From positions 1 to 56,444 of the forward strand of contig CANNEP010000007.1 of NCBI GenBank assembly GCA_947503655.1: a DNA stretch of 56,444 bases. Reading direction: 5' to 3'. The position numbers and the translations under genes are program-made. The notes under the pieces were generated by a model. The model saw only the letters and a program-made list of their open reading frames with translations, was not told the origin of the DNA and ran no database searches. This stretch comes from an uncultured Microbacterium sp. Its GTDB lineage: Bacteria; Actinomycetota; Actinomycetes; Actinomycetales; Microbacteriaceae. This document shows, piece by piece, positions 1 to 9,526 of this stretch; the first letter of the stretch is position 1; each line of letters begins with the position of its first letter.

Positions 1-775
1 TTGTCGACAGCCTGCGGGATCAGGATCGGGAGTGGGATGCCGTTGGTGTCGCGCGGCATGGTTGGGGGTTCGCCGAGACCCTTACGGATCGTGTTGGACT
101 GCTCACTCGAGATCACTTGGGCACGCAACGCGACGCGCAGCGGCTCAAACCAGGGGCGCGGCGGGCACGCCTTGGGGTGCTGCCACCATTGGTGCCAGTA
201 CCAGCGCCCGCGCCGCTGGTGCCGTCGTTGCCGTCATCGCTACCTGTGCTGCCGTTGCCGTCTTCGCCGGCAGCCTCACCGCCAAACATCCCACCGTTGC
301 CCGCATCGCCGTTGATGCCGGGGTCTGGGGTGCGTTCGCCACTGCCTGCGACAGAGTCAGGGAGCCCGGTGGTTCCGGTCGTGTCGACGAGGTCTCCGCT
401 GACGCTGACTTGTCGTGCGGCTTCTGCGTGGGATACGCCGAGGAGGTCTTGCACAAGTGAGGTCACCGAACGGTGCCCCTTCTTCGCCGCGAGGCCGCCG
501 TGCCCGAAGGGGCGGGCGGAGCGCGCAACCGCGATACCGATCGCGATCTGACGAAACAGTGCCGCTTGGCGTTCAACCGCGGCGCTCTCTTGCATGATCG
601 CGAGAATCTCGTCGTCGTTCATCATGAGCATGCGTGCCTCATACTGCTCCGACGTCGCACCGGCACCAGCGCCCGCAATCACCGGGCCAGACGCCTCACA
701 AAGGCACACGACAGTAGAAGCGTCATGCCCACACAGGGTGGGAATCAGCTCCGCAATCTCGCTCAAATTTGCCAT
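1..775 (-). pseudogene. DUF222/HNH-type protein, frameshifted and cut by the left edge
   Basis: Reading leftwards from an ATG at 775, the N-terminal part resembles DUF222 proteins, which usually carry a C-terminal HNH nuclease domain and occur in many copies in Microbacteriaceae: an acidic helix, then a HRSVTSLVQDLLGVSHAEAA segment, then a Gly/Thr/Asn/Asp-rich linker. That frame ends at 113. From about position 155 downwards another frame continues the family sequence (PWFEPLRVALRAQ, then SNTIRKGLGEP) to the window edge without a stop. One net frameshift, somewhere around 150-185 near a G4 run, separates the halves. It may be a true pseudogene or a sequencing error. The HNH part would lie outside the window. 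Confidence 0.6.
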
Positions 776-854
776 ACCTCAGTCTTGCATGCACCGCCGA
801 CATTGGTAATTAGATACGAGAGAATCTGTGGATGAGAAGCGAGACAGTAGAACT

Positions 855-880
855 GTGGAGGAAACTATGTTTTCCTCCGC
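855..880 (-). terminator. hairpin downstream of the VOC gene
   Basis: The arms GGAGGAAA (857-864) and TTTCCTCC (871-878), with one or two further pairs outside, form a hairpin about 25 bp past the end of the minus-strand VOC gene. There is no clear U-run, so it may be a weak terminator. Confidence 0.4.
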
Positions 881-903
881 AGGCTCAAGCGTCCCCGATA
901 CTT

Positions 904-1272
904 TCAGGCAGCGCGGTGTTCCACGAGACCGACAGTATTGCCCTCAGAGTCTTGGATGGATGCCTGCCATTCTTGGCTGCCGGCGGGGCCGAGGGTGTCG
1001 TCATCGTGCGTGAAAATGATGTGCGGCTCGCTCTCCACGTGGGCCCCGAGGTCGCGCGCCCGGTCAATCGCGGCGTCGATGTCGGCGACCGACAGGTAGA
1101 GCAGGGCACTCGGGGCGGCCTTATCCAACAGCAGCCGAGTGCCGTCCAGGTCGAAGAACACGAGACCGGGCGGGTCGAATACGCCGGTAGGGTCAGCGTA
1201 GAGCAGGGCGGAGTAGAAAGCACGGGCACGGTCAAGGTCAGTTGCACGTTGGGCAACTTGTACGAGCTTCAT
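904..1272 (-). CDS. VOC-fold (glyoxalase/bleomycin-resistance-like) protein
   Basis: A small protein of 122 residues with the beta-alpha-beta-beta-beta pattern of the vicinal-oxygen-chelate superfamily: KLVQVAQRATDLDRARAFYSA at the N-terminus, VFFDLDGTRLLLD in the middle and a closing SIQDSEGNTVGLVEHR strand typical of glyoxalase-like proteins. The ATG at 1272 is chosen because GGAGG lies a few bases upstream; a GTG 15 bp further out is in frame but would bury that site. Substrate is unknown: these proteins range from lactoylglutathione lyase to antibiotic sequestration. It appears monocistronic. Confidence 0.8.
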   Translation of the reverse strand: MKLVQVAQRATDLDRARAFYSALLYADPTGVFDPPGLVFFDLDGTRLLLDKAAPSALLYLSVADIDAAIDRARDLGAHVESEPHIIFTHDDDTLGPAGSQEWQASIQDSEGNTVGLVEHRAA

Positions 1273-1356
1273 TCCGATGACCTCCACGAGTAGTAGTCAG
1301 AACTATGAGGAACTCTACTCAGGCCCCGAATGAGATGCGCTTACGCGCGAAAGAAC

Positions 1357-2646
1357 CTACTCGCGCCCGTCCGGCCGCGGCACGAAGCGGGGGATGTACC
1401 GCGCGAACCCGATTGACCCAAAAACCCCGAGCACGCCCATCGCAGCCGCCGCGACCGGCAGCGAAGCCACCGCAGTAATGGCTGTGATCGCGAGTGGGGC
1501 AACCGTCGCGCCGCCATCGGTCATCATGCGCCAGGATCCCAAATAGGGGGCCGGGTCATGCTGCGGCGCCGTATCCGCACCGAGTGTCAGCAGAATGCCC
1601 GACGACAACCCGTTGCCGACGCCGAGCATCATGGCGAACGCGCCGAACCACATGGTTGCCTCGGGCAGGTCGTGCGTGAGTGACAGAGCCAAGAACCCCG
1701 CGGTCATCAGCACCGTCGCGGGCAGTGCGGCCCACAACCGCCCGAATCGGTCCATCACCTGCCCGCTCGCATAAAACAGGGCGAAGTCGATGGCCCCAGA
1801 GATGCCGACGATGAGTGCGATCGACTGGGCATCGAGTCCGAGCGAAACACCCCACAGCGGCAGCAGCGACTGGCGTGCAGAGCGCAGACCCGACAGCGCC
1901 GCAGCCGTCAATCCAAGACGGAACAACACATCACGGTGGTTGAGCATCGTGCGGAAAACGCCCTCATGAGCCGCGACGGTGGGAATGCTGCCGGTCGAAA
2001 TCAACTCACCCGTGTCGGCATCCTCGGCGGCAGGCTCTCGCACAACCGTCGGAACCACGGGGGCAGCCTTCTCCGGATCGGGCCCAAATGTCACCAGCAG
2101 AATCACGGCCACCGCACACACCACGAAGAACCAGATTGATGCATACTCGGTGCCAAAAATCGACAGGAGCAACGCGGTGACGAACGGGCCGATGAACATT
2201 CCGAAGCGGAACGAACCACCGAGCAGACTGAGGGCGCGGGCGCGGAAGAACAGCGGAACGCGCGTGGTCATAAAAGCGTGGCGGGCGAGTCCGAAGGCGG
2301 AGGCAGAGAAGCCAATGATCAGCGCCGACAGCATCAGCATGCCGACACTCGGCGCGAAAATCAGCACGAGCGTTCCCAGAAGCGTCACGAGCGACGACGC
2401 GATCATCGTCAGCCGCTCGCCAAGCCGCCCGACGGCCCATCCAGCGGGCAGGTTTCCGCACAGCTGGCCAATAACCAGGGCCGTCACCACCAGTGACGAC
2501 GCAGCCAAATCGGCGCCCATCGACGTTGCCAACACTGGCAACAGTGGAATAACCGCACCCTCACCCAGCGCAAACAGAATCGTGGGGCCGTAGATCATCG
2601 GCGCAAACCGTTTGAGAATGTCTCCGGTACTTGCGCTGTCGCTCAC
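1357..2646 (-). CDS. MFS transporter
   Basis: About 429 residues with twelve predicted hydrophobic helices and a charged central loop (residues ~185-225, rich in Pro/Glu/Asp), as in 12-helix major facilitator exporters. The short cytoplasmic motif GWAVGRLGERLTM between helices 2 and 3 matches the MFS G-x-x-x-D/G-R-x-G-R signature. The open frame extends upstream into the prfB region, but the GTG at 2646 is preferred: GAGG sits 8 nt ahead and hydrophobic helix 1 follows after about 17 residues. It is divergent from prfB. Substrate not inferable. Confidence 0.8.
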   Translation of the reverse strand: MSDSASTGDILKRFAPMIYGPTILFALGEGAVIPLLPVLATSMGADLAASSLVVTALVIGQLCGNLPAGWAVGRLGERLTMIASSLVTLLGTLVLIFAPSVGMLMLSALIIGFSASAFGLARHAFMTTRVPLFFRARALSLLGGSFRFGMFIGPFVTALLLSIFGTEYASIWFFVVCAVAVILLVTFGPDPEKAAPVVPTVVREPAAEDADTGELISTGSIPTVAAHEGVFRTMLNHRDVLFRLGLTAAALSGLRSARQSLLPLWGVSLGLDAQSIALIVGISGAIDFALFYASGQVMDRFGRLWAALPATVLMTAGFLALSLTHDLPEATMWFGAFAMMLGVGNGLSSGILLTLGADTAPQHDPAPYLGSWRMMTDGGATVAPLAITAITAVASLPVAAAAMGVLGVFGSIGFARYIPRFVPRPDGRE

Positions 2647-2728
2647 GTGCTCATCCTCACTGCCGGCGCTTATGCTTCCGTCGACTCCACTACAGACTAT
2701 TGTCGAACGCGCGACCGCCCGCGGGCGG

Positions 2729-2734
2729 TAGGCT
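2729..2734 (+). promoter_or_regulatory. -10 box of a leaderless prfB promoter
   Basis: TAGGCT ends 9 nt before the prfB ATG, with no ribosome binding site between. The transcript should therefore begin at or within a few bases of the start codon. No convincing -35 box is visible. Confidence 0.5.
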
Positions 2735-2743
2735 TGACAGGTC

Positions 2744-3856
2744 ATGCTCGAACTTGATTTGTCTTCAGAAATCGCCGCGGTGCGATCCACGTTCTCCGAC
2801 ATCCTTGCGGTTGTCGACGTCGACGCGCTCCAGGCTGAAATTGCGCGCCTCAGCGAAGCTGCTGGCGCCCCCGACCTCTGGGACAACCCCGAAGAAGCGC
2901 AAAAGGTCACCAGCGCGCTGAGTCACCGCCAGTCGGAGTTCGCTCGCGTCAACGGCGTGCAGAAGCGCCTCGATGACCTCGACGTACTTATTGAGCTCGC
3001 CAACGAGATGGAAGATGAAGAGTCGGCCGAGGAGGCGCGCAAAGAGCTCGCCGATCTCACGCAGGTCGTCAACCAGCTCGAAGTGCAGACGCTGATGGAC
3101 GGCGAATACGACGACCGCGGCGCCGTCGTCACGATCCGTTCGGGTGCTGGCGGCGACGACGCCACCGACTTTGCCGAAATGCTGCTGCGCATGTACCTGC
3201 GCTGGGCTGAGCGCCACGGCTACAGCACCAAGATCATGGATATGTCGTACGCCGAAGGCGCGGGCATCAAGTCGGCCACGTTCGAAGTGACCGCCCCCTA
3301 CGCCTACGGCACGCTCTCGGTTGAGGCCGGCACGCACCGCCTCGCTCGCATCAGCCCGTTCGGTAGCGCTGACAAGCGCCAGACGAGCTTCGCGGCCGTC
3401 GAAGTCATCCCGGTGATGGAGGAGGCCGTCGAGGTCGACATCCCTGAGAACGACATCCGCGTTGACGTGTTCCGTTCTTCGGGCCCCGGTGGTCAGTCCG
3501 TCAACACGACCGACTCCGCCGTTCGCATCACCCACATTCCCACCGGAATCGTGGTCTCGATGCAGAACGAAAAGAGCCAGATTCAGAACCGTGCGGCCGC
3601 CATGCGCGTGCTCCAGACACGCCTACTGCTGCTTCAGAAAGAAGCTGAGGCTGCGAAGAAGAAAGAGCTGGCCGGAACCATCACTGCCAGCTGGGGAGAC
3701 CAGATGCGGTCGTACTTCTTGTACGGTCAGCAGCTCGTGAAAGACCTCCGCACCGGCTTTGAGCACGGCAACCCCGCCGTTGTTTTCGACGGTGACATTG
3801 ATGGCCTGATCTCGGCCGGAATCCGCTGGCGCAAGCGCAAGGACGACGACGACTAA
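2744..3856 (+). CDS. prfB: peptide chain release factor 2 (RF2)
   Basis: RF2 ends translation at UGA and UAA. The 370-residue protein has the N-terminal helical domain, the RISPFGSADKRQTSF segment whose SPF tripeptide is the RF2-specific stop-codon reader, and the SGPGGQSVNTTDSAVRI peptidyl-hydrolysis loop with the universal GGQ. The frame is continuous, so the in-frame UGA autoregulatory frameshift known from Escherichia coli prfB is absent. It heads the prfB-ftsE-ftsX-smpB cluster conserved in actinobacteria. An 85-bp gap and a separate -10 box precede ftsE. Confidence 0.97.
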   Translation: MLELDLSSEIAAVRSTFSDILAVVDVDALQAEIARLSEAAGAPDLWDNPEEAQKVTSALSHRQSEFARVNGVQKRLDDLDVLIELANEMEDEESAEEARKELADLTQVVNQLEVQTLMDGEYDDRGAVVTIRSGAGGDDATDFAEMLLRMYLRWAERHGYSTKIMDMSYAEGAGIKSATFEVTAPYAYGTLSVEAGTHRLARISPFGSADKRQTSFAAVEVIPVMEEAVEVDIPENDIRVDVFRSSGPGGQSVNTTDSAVRITHIPTGIVVSMQNEKSQIQNRAAAMRVLQTRLLLLQKEAEAAKKKELAGTITASWGDQMRSYFLYGQQLVKDLRTGFEHGNPAVVFDGDIDGLISAGIRWRKRKDDDD

Positions 3857-3926
3857 ACTCGTCGCGCGCGAGTGCACTGATTCGTAACGGGCGAGTGTCG
3901 CGCGTCAATACGCGCACATCGCGGCT

Positions 3927-3932
3927 TAGGCT
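3927..3932 (+). promoter_or_regulatory. -10 box of a leaderless ftsE promoter
   Basis: TAGGCT lies 9 nt before the ftsE ATG, the same spacing as at prfB, and no Shine-Dalgarno is present. Confidence 0.45.
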
Positions 3933-3941
3933 CGTCAAGCC

Positions 3942-5135
3942 ATGATCCGCTTTGAAAATGTCACCAAGCGCTACCGCGGTACGGCGAAACCTGCACTCAA
4001 CGAAGTTAGTTTCAACGTTGAACGCGGCGACTTCGTCTTTCTCGTCGGTGCCTCCGGCTCGGGTAAGAGCTCGTGCCTTCGTCTCATCATGCGTGAAGAC
4101 GTCGCGTCCAACGGTCAGATTCACGTGTTGGGTCATGACCTCAAGCGCATGTCGAGCCGCAAGGTTCCGTACTTCCGCCGTCAGATTGGTTCCGTCTTCC
4201 AAGACTTCCGTCTGCTGTCGTCGAAGAACGTCTTTCAGAACGTCGCCTTCGCCCTGCAGGTGACGGGTGCTTCGCGCGCCCTCACCCACACGAACGTCGA
4301 GCGCGTGCTCGAACTCGTGGGTCTCACCGGCAAAGAAAAGCGCATGCCGAGTGAGCTTTCTGGTGGTGAGCAGCAGCGCGTCGCGATTGCGCGCGCGATC
4401 GTGGGCGACCCGAAGCTCCTCCTTGCTGACGAGCCGACCGGTAACCTCGACCCCGCCACATCGACCGAAATCATGCGGTTGCTGGCGCGTATTAACGCGA
4501 CCGGAACCACGGTGGTGATGGCAACGCACGAAGCGGGCTTCGTGGATCAGATGAAGCGCCGCGTGATCGAGCTCAAGTTCGGTGAACTGATGCGTGACGA
4601 AGAGCACGGTGGCTACGGCGACACGTCGGCCATCCCGCGCCTCGCACCGGTCAAGGCGCGTGGTGAAGCCTCCGCTGAAGCTCTCAGCGCGATGCGTAAG
4701 GTGCAGCGCGAAGTGGCAACCGGTTCCGGCGCAGGAGCGGCCGTGGGTGCCGCAGCCGCGGCCAGCGCGGCGGCCGAAACCAGCGCCGCACCGGCAGCCG
4801 TGGTTCCGACATCGGAAGAAGCCGTCGAACCGACAGACGATGTCATCGAAGCGGCCAAACTCGACGAGACGCCCGCGCTCACGACGCCCGCTGACACTGA
4901 CACCGCCGACGAGGCCGAAGACGACGCGAACGACGCCGGTAGCGAGCCGTCGGCAGAGGATGAAGCCACCAAGGATGACGCGCCCGCCAAGGATGACGCG
5001 CCGAGCGCGACGTCGCCGCGTCCGCTCACGCGCCCCATTGTGCTCCCAGAGATCAACGTGGCCGAGCTGGGTGTTGCTGACCGTCTGGGTCTGAGTGATT
5101 TTGACGACGATGATGAGGTTGGTCCGACGTCATGA
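3942..5135 (+). CDS. ftsE: cell-division ABC ATPase FtsE with long acidic tail
   Basis: FtsE is the cytoplasmic ATPase that, with FtsX, activates cell-wall hydrolases during division. Residues 1 to ~225 form a complete ABC domain: Walker [10 protein letters not shown] (36-44), Q-loop QDFRLL, signature [15 protein letters not shown], Walker [14 protein letters not shown] and the H-loop ATHEAG. The remaining ~170 residues are Ala/Glu/Asp/Thr/Pro-rich and look disordered, making the protein 397 residues against about 225 for ordinary FtsE. The stop overlaps the ftsX start by four bases (ATGA), so the two are translationally coupled. Confidence 0.95.
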   Translation: MIRFENVTKRYRGTAKPALNEVSFNVERGDFVFLVGASGSGKSSCLRLIMREDVASNGQIHVLGHDLKRMSSRKVPYFRRQIGSVFQDFRLLSSKNVFQNVAFALQVTGASRALTHTNVERVLELVGLTGKEKRMPSELSGGEQQRVAIARAIVGDPKLLLADEPTGNLDPATSTEIMRLLARINATGTTVVMATHEAGFVDQMKRRVIELKFGELMRDEEHGGYGDTSAIPRLAPVKARGEASAEALSAMRKVQREVATGSGAGAAVGAAAAASAAAETSAAPAAVVPTSEEAVEPTDDVIEAAKLDETPALTTPADTDTADEAEDDANDAGSEPSAEDEATKDDAPAKDDAPSATSPRPLTRPIVLPEINVAELGVADRLGLSDFDDDDEVGPTS

Positions 5136-6043
5136 GAGTAGCTCTCGTCCTTTCGGAGGTCTTGCAGGGCCTCCGCCGCAACATTTCCATGGTGATTTCG
5201 GTCATCCTGGTGACCTTTGTTTCACTCACGTTTGTGGGTGCCGCCGTGCTCATGCAGTCGCAGGTGTCGAACATTCGCGACTACTGGGAACAGCGTTCGC
5301 AAGTCGCGATCTACATGTGTGCGTCGAGTTCGACCACGCCAACGTGTGTTGATGGCACGGCGACCGAAGAGCAGATTCAGGGGGTAAAGGACTCGCTTGA
5401 GGGGGAGACCCTGGCCCCGCTTATCCAGACCTACACGTTCGACAGCCAAGAGGTTTCGCTTGAGAAGTTCCTCGAGCAGTACCCCGACTACGAAGGCTTC
5501 GTCGACGCAGAATCGATGAACGCGACGTTCTGGATCAACCTCAAAGACCAGACGAAGACTGACGTCATTTACGAGGCCTTCAGCGACACCGTCGGCATCG
5601 ATGAGGTGAAGGATCAGCTGAAGTACCTCGACCCGCTGTTCCAAACGCTGACGGTCGCCACCTACATCGCGATCGGCGTCGCAGCGCTCATGCTGATCGC
5701 CGCGGTTTTGTTGATCGGAACCACGATTAAGTTGTCGGCATATGCGCGGCGAAAAGAGATCGGCATTATGCGCCTGGTGGGTGCGTCGAACCGCTTCATT
5801 CAGACCCCGTTCGTGCTGGAGGGTGTCGTCTCGGCACTCATCGGAACGCTGCTCGCCGGCGTTGCCGTGGTGCTCGGCGTGAAGTTCGGTGTCGAAGGAT
5901 ACTTGCGTAACCGGCTCAACCTCGGTGGCGAGTGGATCACCGTTAACGATGCACTCCTCGTGGTTCCGGTGCTCATCGGAATCGGTGTCGTGCTCTCGGC
6001 GCTCTCAGCGGGCTTCGCGATCCGTCGCTGGCTGCGCACCTAA
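5132..6043 (+). CDS. ftsX: cell-division membrane protein FtsX
   Basis: The 303-residue membrane partner of FtsE. It shows one N-terminal transmembrane helix (residues ~22-45), a large extracytoplasmic domain holding two Cys residues, then three transmembrane helices from about residue 175. The FtsX-type cytoplasmic stretch KLSAYARRKEIGIMRLVGAS between helices 2 and 3 is clear. In actinobacteria the external domain contacts peptidoglycan hydrolases such as RipC-like proteins. Starts inside the ftsE stop codon. Confidence 0.95.
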   Translation: MRVALVLSEVLQGLRRNISMVISVILVTFVSLTFVGAAVLMQSQVSNIRDYWEQRSQVAIYMCASSSTTPTCVDGTATEEQIQGVKDSLEGETLAPLIQTYTFDSQEVSLEKFLEQYPDYEGFVDAESMNATFWINLKDQTKTDVIYEAFSDTVGIDEVKDQLKYLDPLFQTLTVATYIAIGVAALMLIAAVLLIGTTIKLSAYARRKEIGIMRLVGASNRFIQTPFVLEGVVSALIGTLLAGVAVVLGVKFGVEGYLRNRLNLGGEWITVNDALLVVPVLIGIGVVLSALSAGFAIRRWLRT

Positions 6044-6138
6044 CCTGCGCACCCTGCGCGCAGACGCTTCTTCATGGTTCCGCGCGCTGATAGACTGACA
6101 GGCTCTGTGCGCGTGCGCAGAGCTGAAGGAGAGATCAC

Positions 6139-6615
6139 ATGGTCCGCGAGCGCGGTGAGAAGCTGATCGCGACCAACCGTCGCGCCCGGCATGAGTACAA
6201 CATTGAAAAGACCTACGAAGCCGGTCTGGTTTTGACCGGTACCGAGGTCAAGTCGTTGCGCCAGGGGCGCGCGAACCTCAGCGACGGCTACGCCTACATC
6301 GACCGCAATGAGGCCTGGCTCGACGCCGTGCACATTCCGGAGTACTCGCAGGGTCACTGGACGAACCACGCCTCCAAGCGCGTACGCAAACTCCTGCTCA
6401 ACCGCGACGAAATTGTGAAGATCAGCCACGCCATTTCGGCTGGTGGCTACACCCTGGTTCCGCTCAAGCTGTACTTCTCTGACGGCCGCGTGAAGGTAGA
6501 AATCGCCATCGCGAAGGGTAAGAAAGATTACGACAAGCGCCAGACGCTGCGAGAGCGCCAAGACACTCGCGAAGCGGAACGCGCGATGCGCACCCGCAAC
6601 CGTATGGGGGAGTAG
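6139..6615 (+). CDS. smpB: SsrA-binding protein SmpB
   Basis: SmpB delivers tmRNA to stalled ribosomes. The 158-residue protein has the typical N-terminal core (NRRARHEYNIEKTYEAGLVL, then TGTEVKSLRQGRANLSDGYA) and a basic C-terminal tail (KGKKDYDKRQTLRERQDTRE) that enters the mRNA channel. AAGGAG lies 8-12 nt before the ATG. The leader carries a short GCTCTG..CAGAGC hairpin at about 6100-6122. The tmRNA partner gene is ~3.8 kb downstream in the same window. Confidence 0.97.
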   Translation: MVRERGEKLIATNRRARHEYNIEKTYEAGLVLTGTEVKSLRQGRANLSDGYAYIDRNEAWLDAVHIPEYSQGHWTNHASKRVRKLLLNRDEIVKISHAISAGGYTLVPLKLYFSDGRVKVEIAIAKGKKDYDKRQTLRERQDTREAERAMRTRNRMGE

Positions 6616-6622
6616 CCCTCAA

Positions 6623-6664
6623 CAAAGATGGGCCAGACGCGATCATGCGTCTGGCCCATCTTTG
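6623..6664. terminator. bidirectional terminator between smpB and the MFS gene
   Basis: A perfect 18-bp inverted repeat (6623-6640 and 6647-6664) with a 6-nt GATCAT loop. CAAAG/CTTTG ends provide short A/T tracts in both directions. It serves smpB on the plus strand and the convergent MFS gene, whose stop codon lies a few bases beyond. Confidence 0.85.
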
Positions 6665-6669
6665 TGCGT

Positions 6670-8136
6670 CTAGGCGATGACGGCGTCGGTTTCGTCGTCG
6701 GTCTCGTGCGCGTGCGCCGGGTCTTTGAAAGCGTCCTGCGGCACGAACAGCAGGGTGACGGCGGCGATGAGCGCGGTGACACCGCAGATCGTCCACACGG
6801 TCATGTAGCCGACGAGGCTGCCGGCGGTCTCCGAGCCGGATCCTCCGGCAACCTGCTGGAGGAGCGCGATTCCGAAGACACAGGAGGCGACAGCGCCACC
6901 CACCGTCTTCACCGAGTTGGTGAGGCCGGTCGCAACCCCCGTCTGCGTGGGCGGCGCGGCAGCAGCGGCAGCAGACGGGAGTGCCGCAACGAGCGCACCC
7001 GAGCCGATACCGGCGATCACCATGTTCGTGACAACCTGCGCGTACGTGTCGTGGAACGGCAGAAACAGCAAGAACCCAATACCCACGAGGATGGACGCCA
7101 GCATGAGCGTGAAGCGCGGCGTGACGCGACGTGCAACGATCGGGTATGTGAGGGCGCCCGTGATCATGGCAATGAGGTAAATACCGATGATGAGCGACGT
7201 GGCGAAGCCCGTGGTTCCGAGTCCGTAGCCGACCTCCGCCGGATCCGTACGGGCAAACGTCGACAGCGGTGCCTGCGCGCCGAGCACCGAGACGCCGAAG
7301 AGGCCGGCGGTGAGGAAGACGGGTGCCAGCGTCGGCGAGCGGAACATGCGCACGTCGATGATGGGGTCATCGTGCTTGAGCTCCCACAGGACGAACGGAA
7401 CCATGAGCGCGAGACCGAGCAGAACGACGCCCCACGCGAGAGGGCTACCGACGCCCTGGCTGCGCAACATCGCGAGGCCGCCCGTGAAGGCGATCAGCGC
7501 GATGGAGACGAGAGTGAGACCGACGGTGTCGAGGCGTCCGCCGGTGGGGCTCGGCGACTCTTTCACTCCAAACAGGATGACGAAGAAGCAGATTGCGACG
7601 ATGATGCCGGGAATGAGCAGCACGGTCGTGAGCGGCAACGTGTCGATGAGCTGGCCGCCGACGAGGGCGCCACTGATGGCACCGAACTCGAGTGCGGCGA
7701 CGAGGATTCCGGCCGACTTCATCGTGATGCTGGAGCGCTGGCCCATGGCTCGCGCCCGTGACCAGATCAGAGCGATTTCGAGCGGAAGCCACACGACGTA
7801 GAAGCCCTGGAGCGCCCAAATCGCGAGGAACACCGGGAATGACGTCGCGAACGGTAACGCGAGCGAAGCCACGGCGGTCAGCGCTGTGGAGATCAACAAC
7901 ATGCGGCGGTGGCCGACCATATCGCCGAGCTTCGCGAAAGCCGGAACCACGAGGGCAGACAGCATGAGCTGTGCTCCTTCGAGCCAGTTCACGTCGGCGT
8001 CGTGCACATTGAGGGCGCGGGCAATGTCGGTGAGCATCGGGGTGTAATACCCCTGCAGCACACCACTGGTGAACTCAACAAACGCAAGATAGCCAACGAC
8101 GCTCGCAAGAGCGCCGAGGGAGATGGCGCGAGACAT
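6670..8136 (-). CDS. MFS transporter, DHA2-like 14-helix family
   Basis: A 488-residue polytopic protein with about 14 hydrophobic segments. Motif A-like LGDMVGHRRMLL between helices 2 and 3 and a central pair of extra helices fit the drug:H+ antiporter 2 group. The C-terminus is hydrophilic (HAHETDDETDAVIA). AAGGAG stands 5 nt before the ATG. It is transcribed towards smpB and follows the M20 peptidase gene on the same strand with a ~35-bp gap, so the two may share a transcript. Substrate unknown. Confidence 0.8.
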   Translation of the reverse strand: MSRAISLGALASVVGYLAFVEFTSGVLQGYYTPMLTDIARALNVHDADVNWLEGAQLMLSALVVPAFAKLGDMVGHRRMLLISTALTAVASLALPFATSFPVFLAIWALQGFYVVWLPLEIALIWSRARAMGQRSSITMKSAGILVAALEFGAISGALVGGQLIDTLPLTTVLLIPGIIVAICFFVILFGVKESPSPTGGRLDTVGLTLVSIALIAFTGGLAMLRSQGVGSPLAWGVVLLGLALMVPFVLWELKHDDPIIDVRMFRSPTLAPVFLTAGLFGVSVLGAQAPLSTFARTDPAEVGYGLGTTGFATSLIIGIYLIAMITGALTYPIVARRVTPRFTLMLASILVGIGFLLFLPFHDTYAQVVTNMVIAGIGSGALVAALPSAAAAAAPPTQTGVATGLTNSVKTVGGAVASCVFGIALLQQVAGGSGSETAGSLVGYMTVWTICGVTALIAAVTLLFVPQDAFKDPAHAHETDDETDAVIA

Positions 8137-8170
8137 GGGGCTCCTTCGCTCGAATTCGGGTGAGATGACC

Positions 8171-9526
8171 TTATCGCCCAGCGGGCAATCCGGCGATCAG
8201 CGCGCGGTGAAATTGTTCGCCGCGTTCGAGTTCGGCGATTTCAACAAACTCATCAACACCGTGAATCGTTGCGCGCTGAGCCGATGACATCAGCAGTGGC
8301 GCGAACCGGTAGGTGGCGGGGGAGAACGTGTGGAAGTGGCGTGAGTCGGTCGCCGCGAACACGATGTAGGGCACCGCGATCGCATCCGGGTGGCTCACGC
8401 CAACGGCTGCCGCAATCGCTGCGAACTGCTCGTTGTCTGCCGATGACTCGGGCGACGGTTCGCTACCGGAGACCACTTCGATTGAGATGAGTGGGTCGTT
8501 GATGCGCTTGTGTAGCCGCCTGACGGTCGACGCGACCGTCTCACCCAGCGCGATGCGCAGGTTTACGGTGGCCGATGCCTGTGAGGGCAGGACGTTGTCG
8601 GCGGTGCCGCCGGAGAGCATGGTCGGCGCAACCGTGGTGCGCACCATCGCGGCCGGCTCGCCACCGAGCTTCGCGAAGACGCGGGCGGTGACCGGGGGTA
8701 GCGCTGCGAGAGCCTTCAGCACGAACGAGGGCGGGCCCGAGACTCGATTCGCAAAGGTGCTGAGCATGCGGCTGATGGCCTTGGGGGAGCGCGCGGAGAA
8801 GGTCGACGGAGTGAGGCGGTTGACCGCGCGCGACACTCGACCCACCGCCGTGAGCGCGGGCGGGAATGACGCGTGGCCGCCGTCGCCGCGTGCCGTGAGT
8901 TTCACGGTGACGAGGCCCTTTTCACCGACGCCGACCATCGCCGACTGGCCCTTCACGATCGGCAGCGGGTCAACAACGACGGCGCCGCCCTCGTCGATCA
9001 CAAGCCATGGCACGATGTTGCGGCGCTGCAGTTCGGCGGCGATCTCAACAGCAGCAGACCCGAAGCTCTCCTCGTTACCGCCGAATGACAGGTACACGTC
9101 GCGTGCCGGTGTGAAGCCCGCGGCGAGCAGGTTCTCAACGGCCTCAAGAATCACGAGCAGCGGGCCCTTGTCGTCGAGCGTGCCGCGACCATAGACGTTG
9201 CCGTTCGCGATCTGGCCCGCGAAGGGTGGGTACGTCCAATCGTCGGATTCGTCGACCGGAACCACGTCGTAGTGCGCCATCAAAATGACCGGTTGCGCTG
9301 TGGGGTTGTTGCTGCGCCAACGGTACAGGTGACCGAGGTCGTGCAGCTTCTCGTGCTCGAGAGTTGCCACCGTGAGTGGGTACAGCTCGCCAATGAGGTC
9401 GATGAAAGTGTCGAAGTCGGTGAGACCGCGGGTCTCCAGCTCTGCCGACACGGTCGGCAGCTGAATCATGCGGCTCAAGCGCTCAGCGGCACCAGCGCGA
9501 ACGATAATGTTCGGGTTTTCGGGCAT
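8171..9526 (-). CDS. M20-family metallopeptidase (PM20D1/carboxypeptidase S-like)
   Basis: The 451-residue protein carries the di-zinc signatures of M20 peptidases: MAHYDVVPVDE (first His and catalytic Asp), GRGTLDDKG (bridging Asp), GGNEESFGS (catalytic and metal-binding Glu), a metal-ligand Asp in WLVIDEGGAVV, and a late metal-ligand His in the ATIHGVDE segment. A lid/dimerisation domain with the GDGGHASFPP loop lies in the middle. Its length and the VIDEGGAV segment resemble the PM20D1/CPS subgroup, which acts on dipeptides or N-acyl amino acids. No signal peptide, so cytoplasmic. Exact substrate unknown. Confidence 0.88.
   Translation of the reverse strand: MPENPNIIVRAGAAERLSRMIQLPTVSAELETRGLTDFDTFIDLIGELYPLTVATLEHEKLHDLGHLYRWRSNNPTAQPVILMAHYDVVPVDESDDWTYPPFAGQIANGNVYGRGTLDDKGPLLVILEAVENLLAAGFTPARDVYLSFGGNEESFGSAAVEIAAELQRRNIVPWLVIDEGGAVVVDPLPIVKGQSAMVGVGEKGLVTVKLTARGDGGHASFPPALTAVGRVSRAVNRLTPSTFSARSPKAISRMLSTFANRVSGPPSFVLKALAALPPVTARVFAKLGGEPAAMVRTTVAPTMLSGGTADNVLPSQASATVNLRIALGETVASTVRRLHKRINDPLISIEVVSGSEPSPESSADNEQFAAIAAAVGVSHPDAIAVPYIVFAATDSRHFHTFSPATYRFAPLLMSSAQRATIHGVDEFVEIAELERGEQFHRALIAGLPAGR

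Noticed and set aside
2744..2850. Programmed UGA frameshift in prfB
   Set aside because: The reading frame is continuous from the ATG, with no in-frame UGA.
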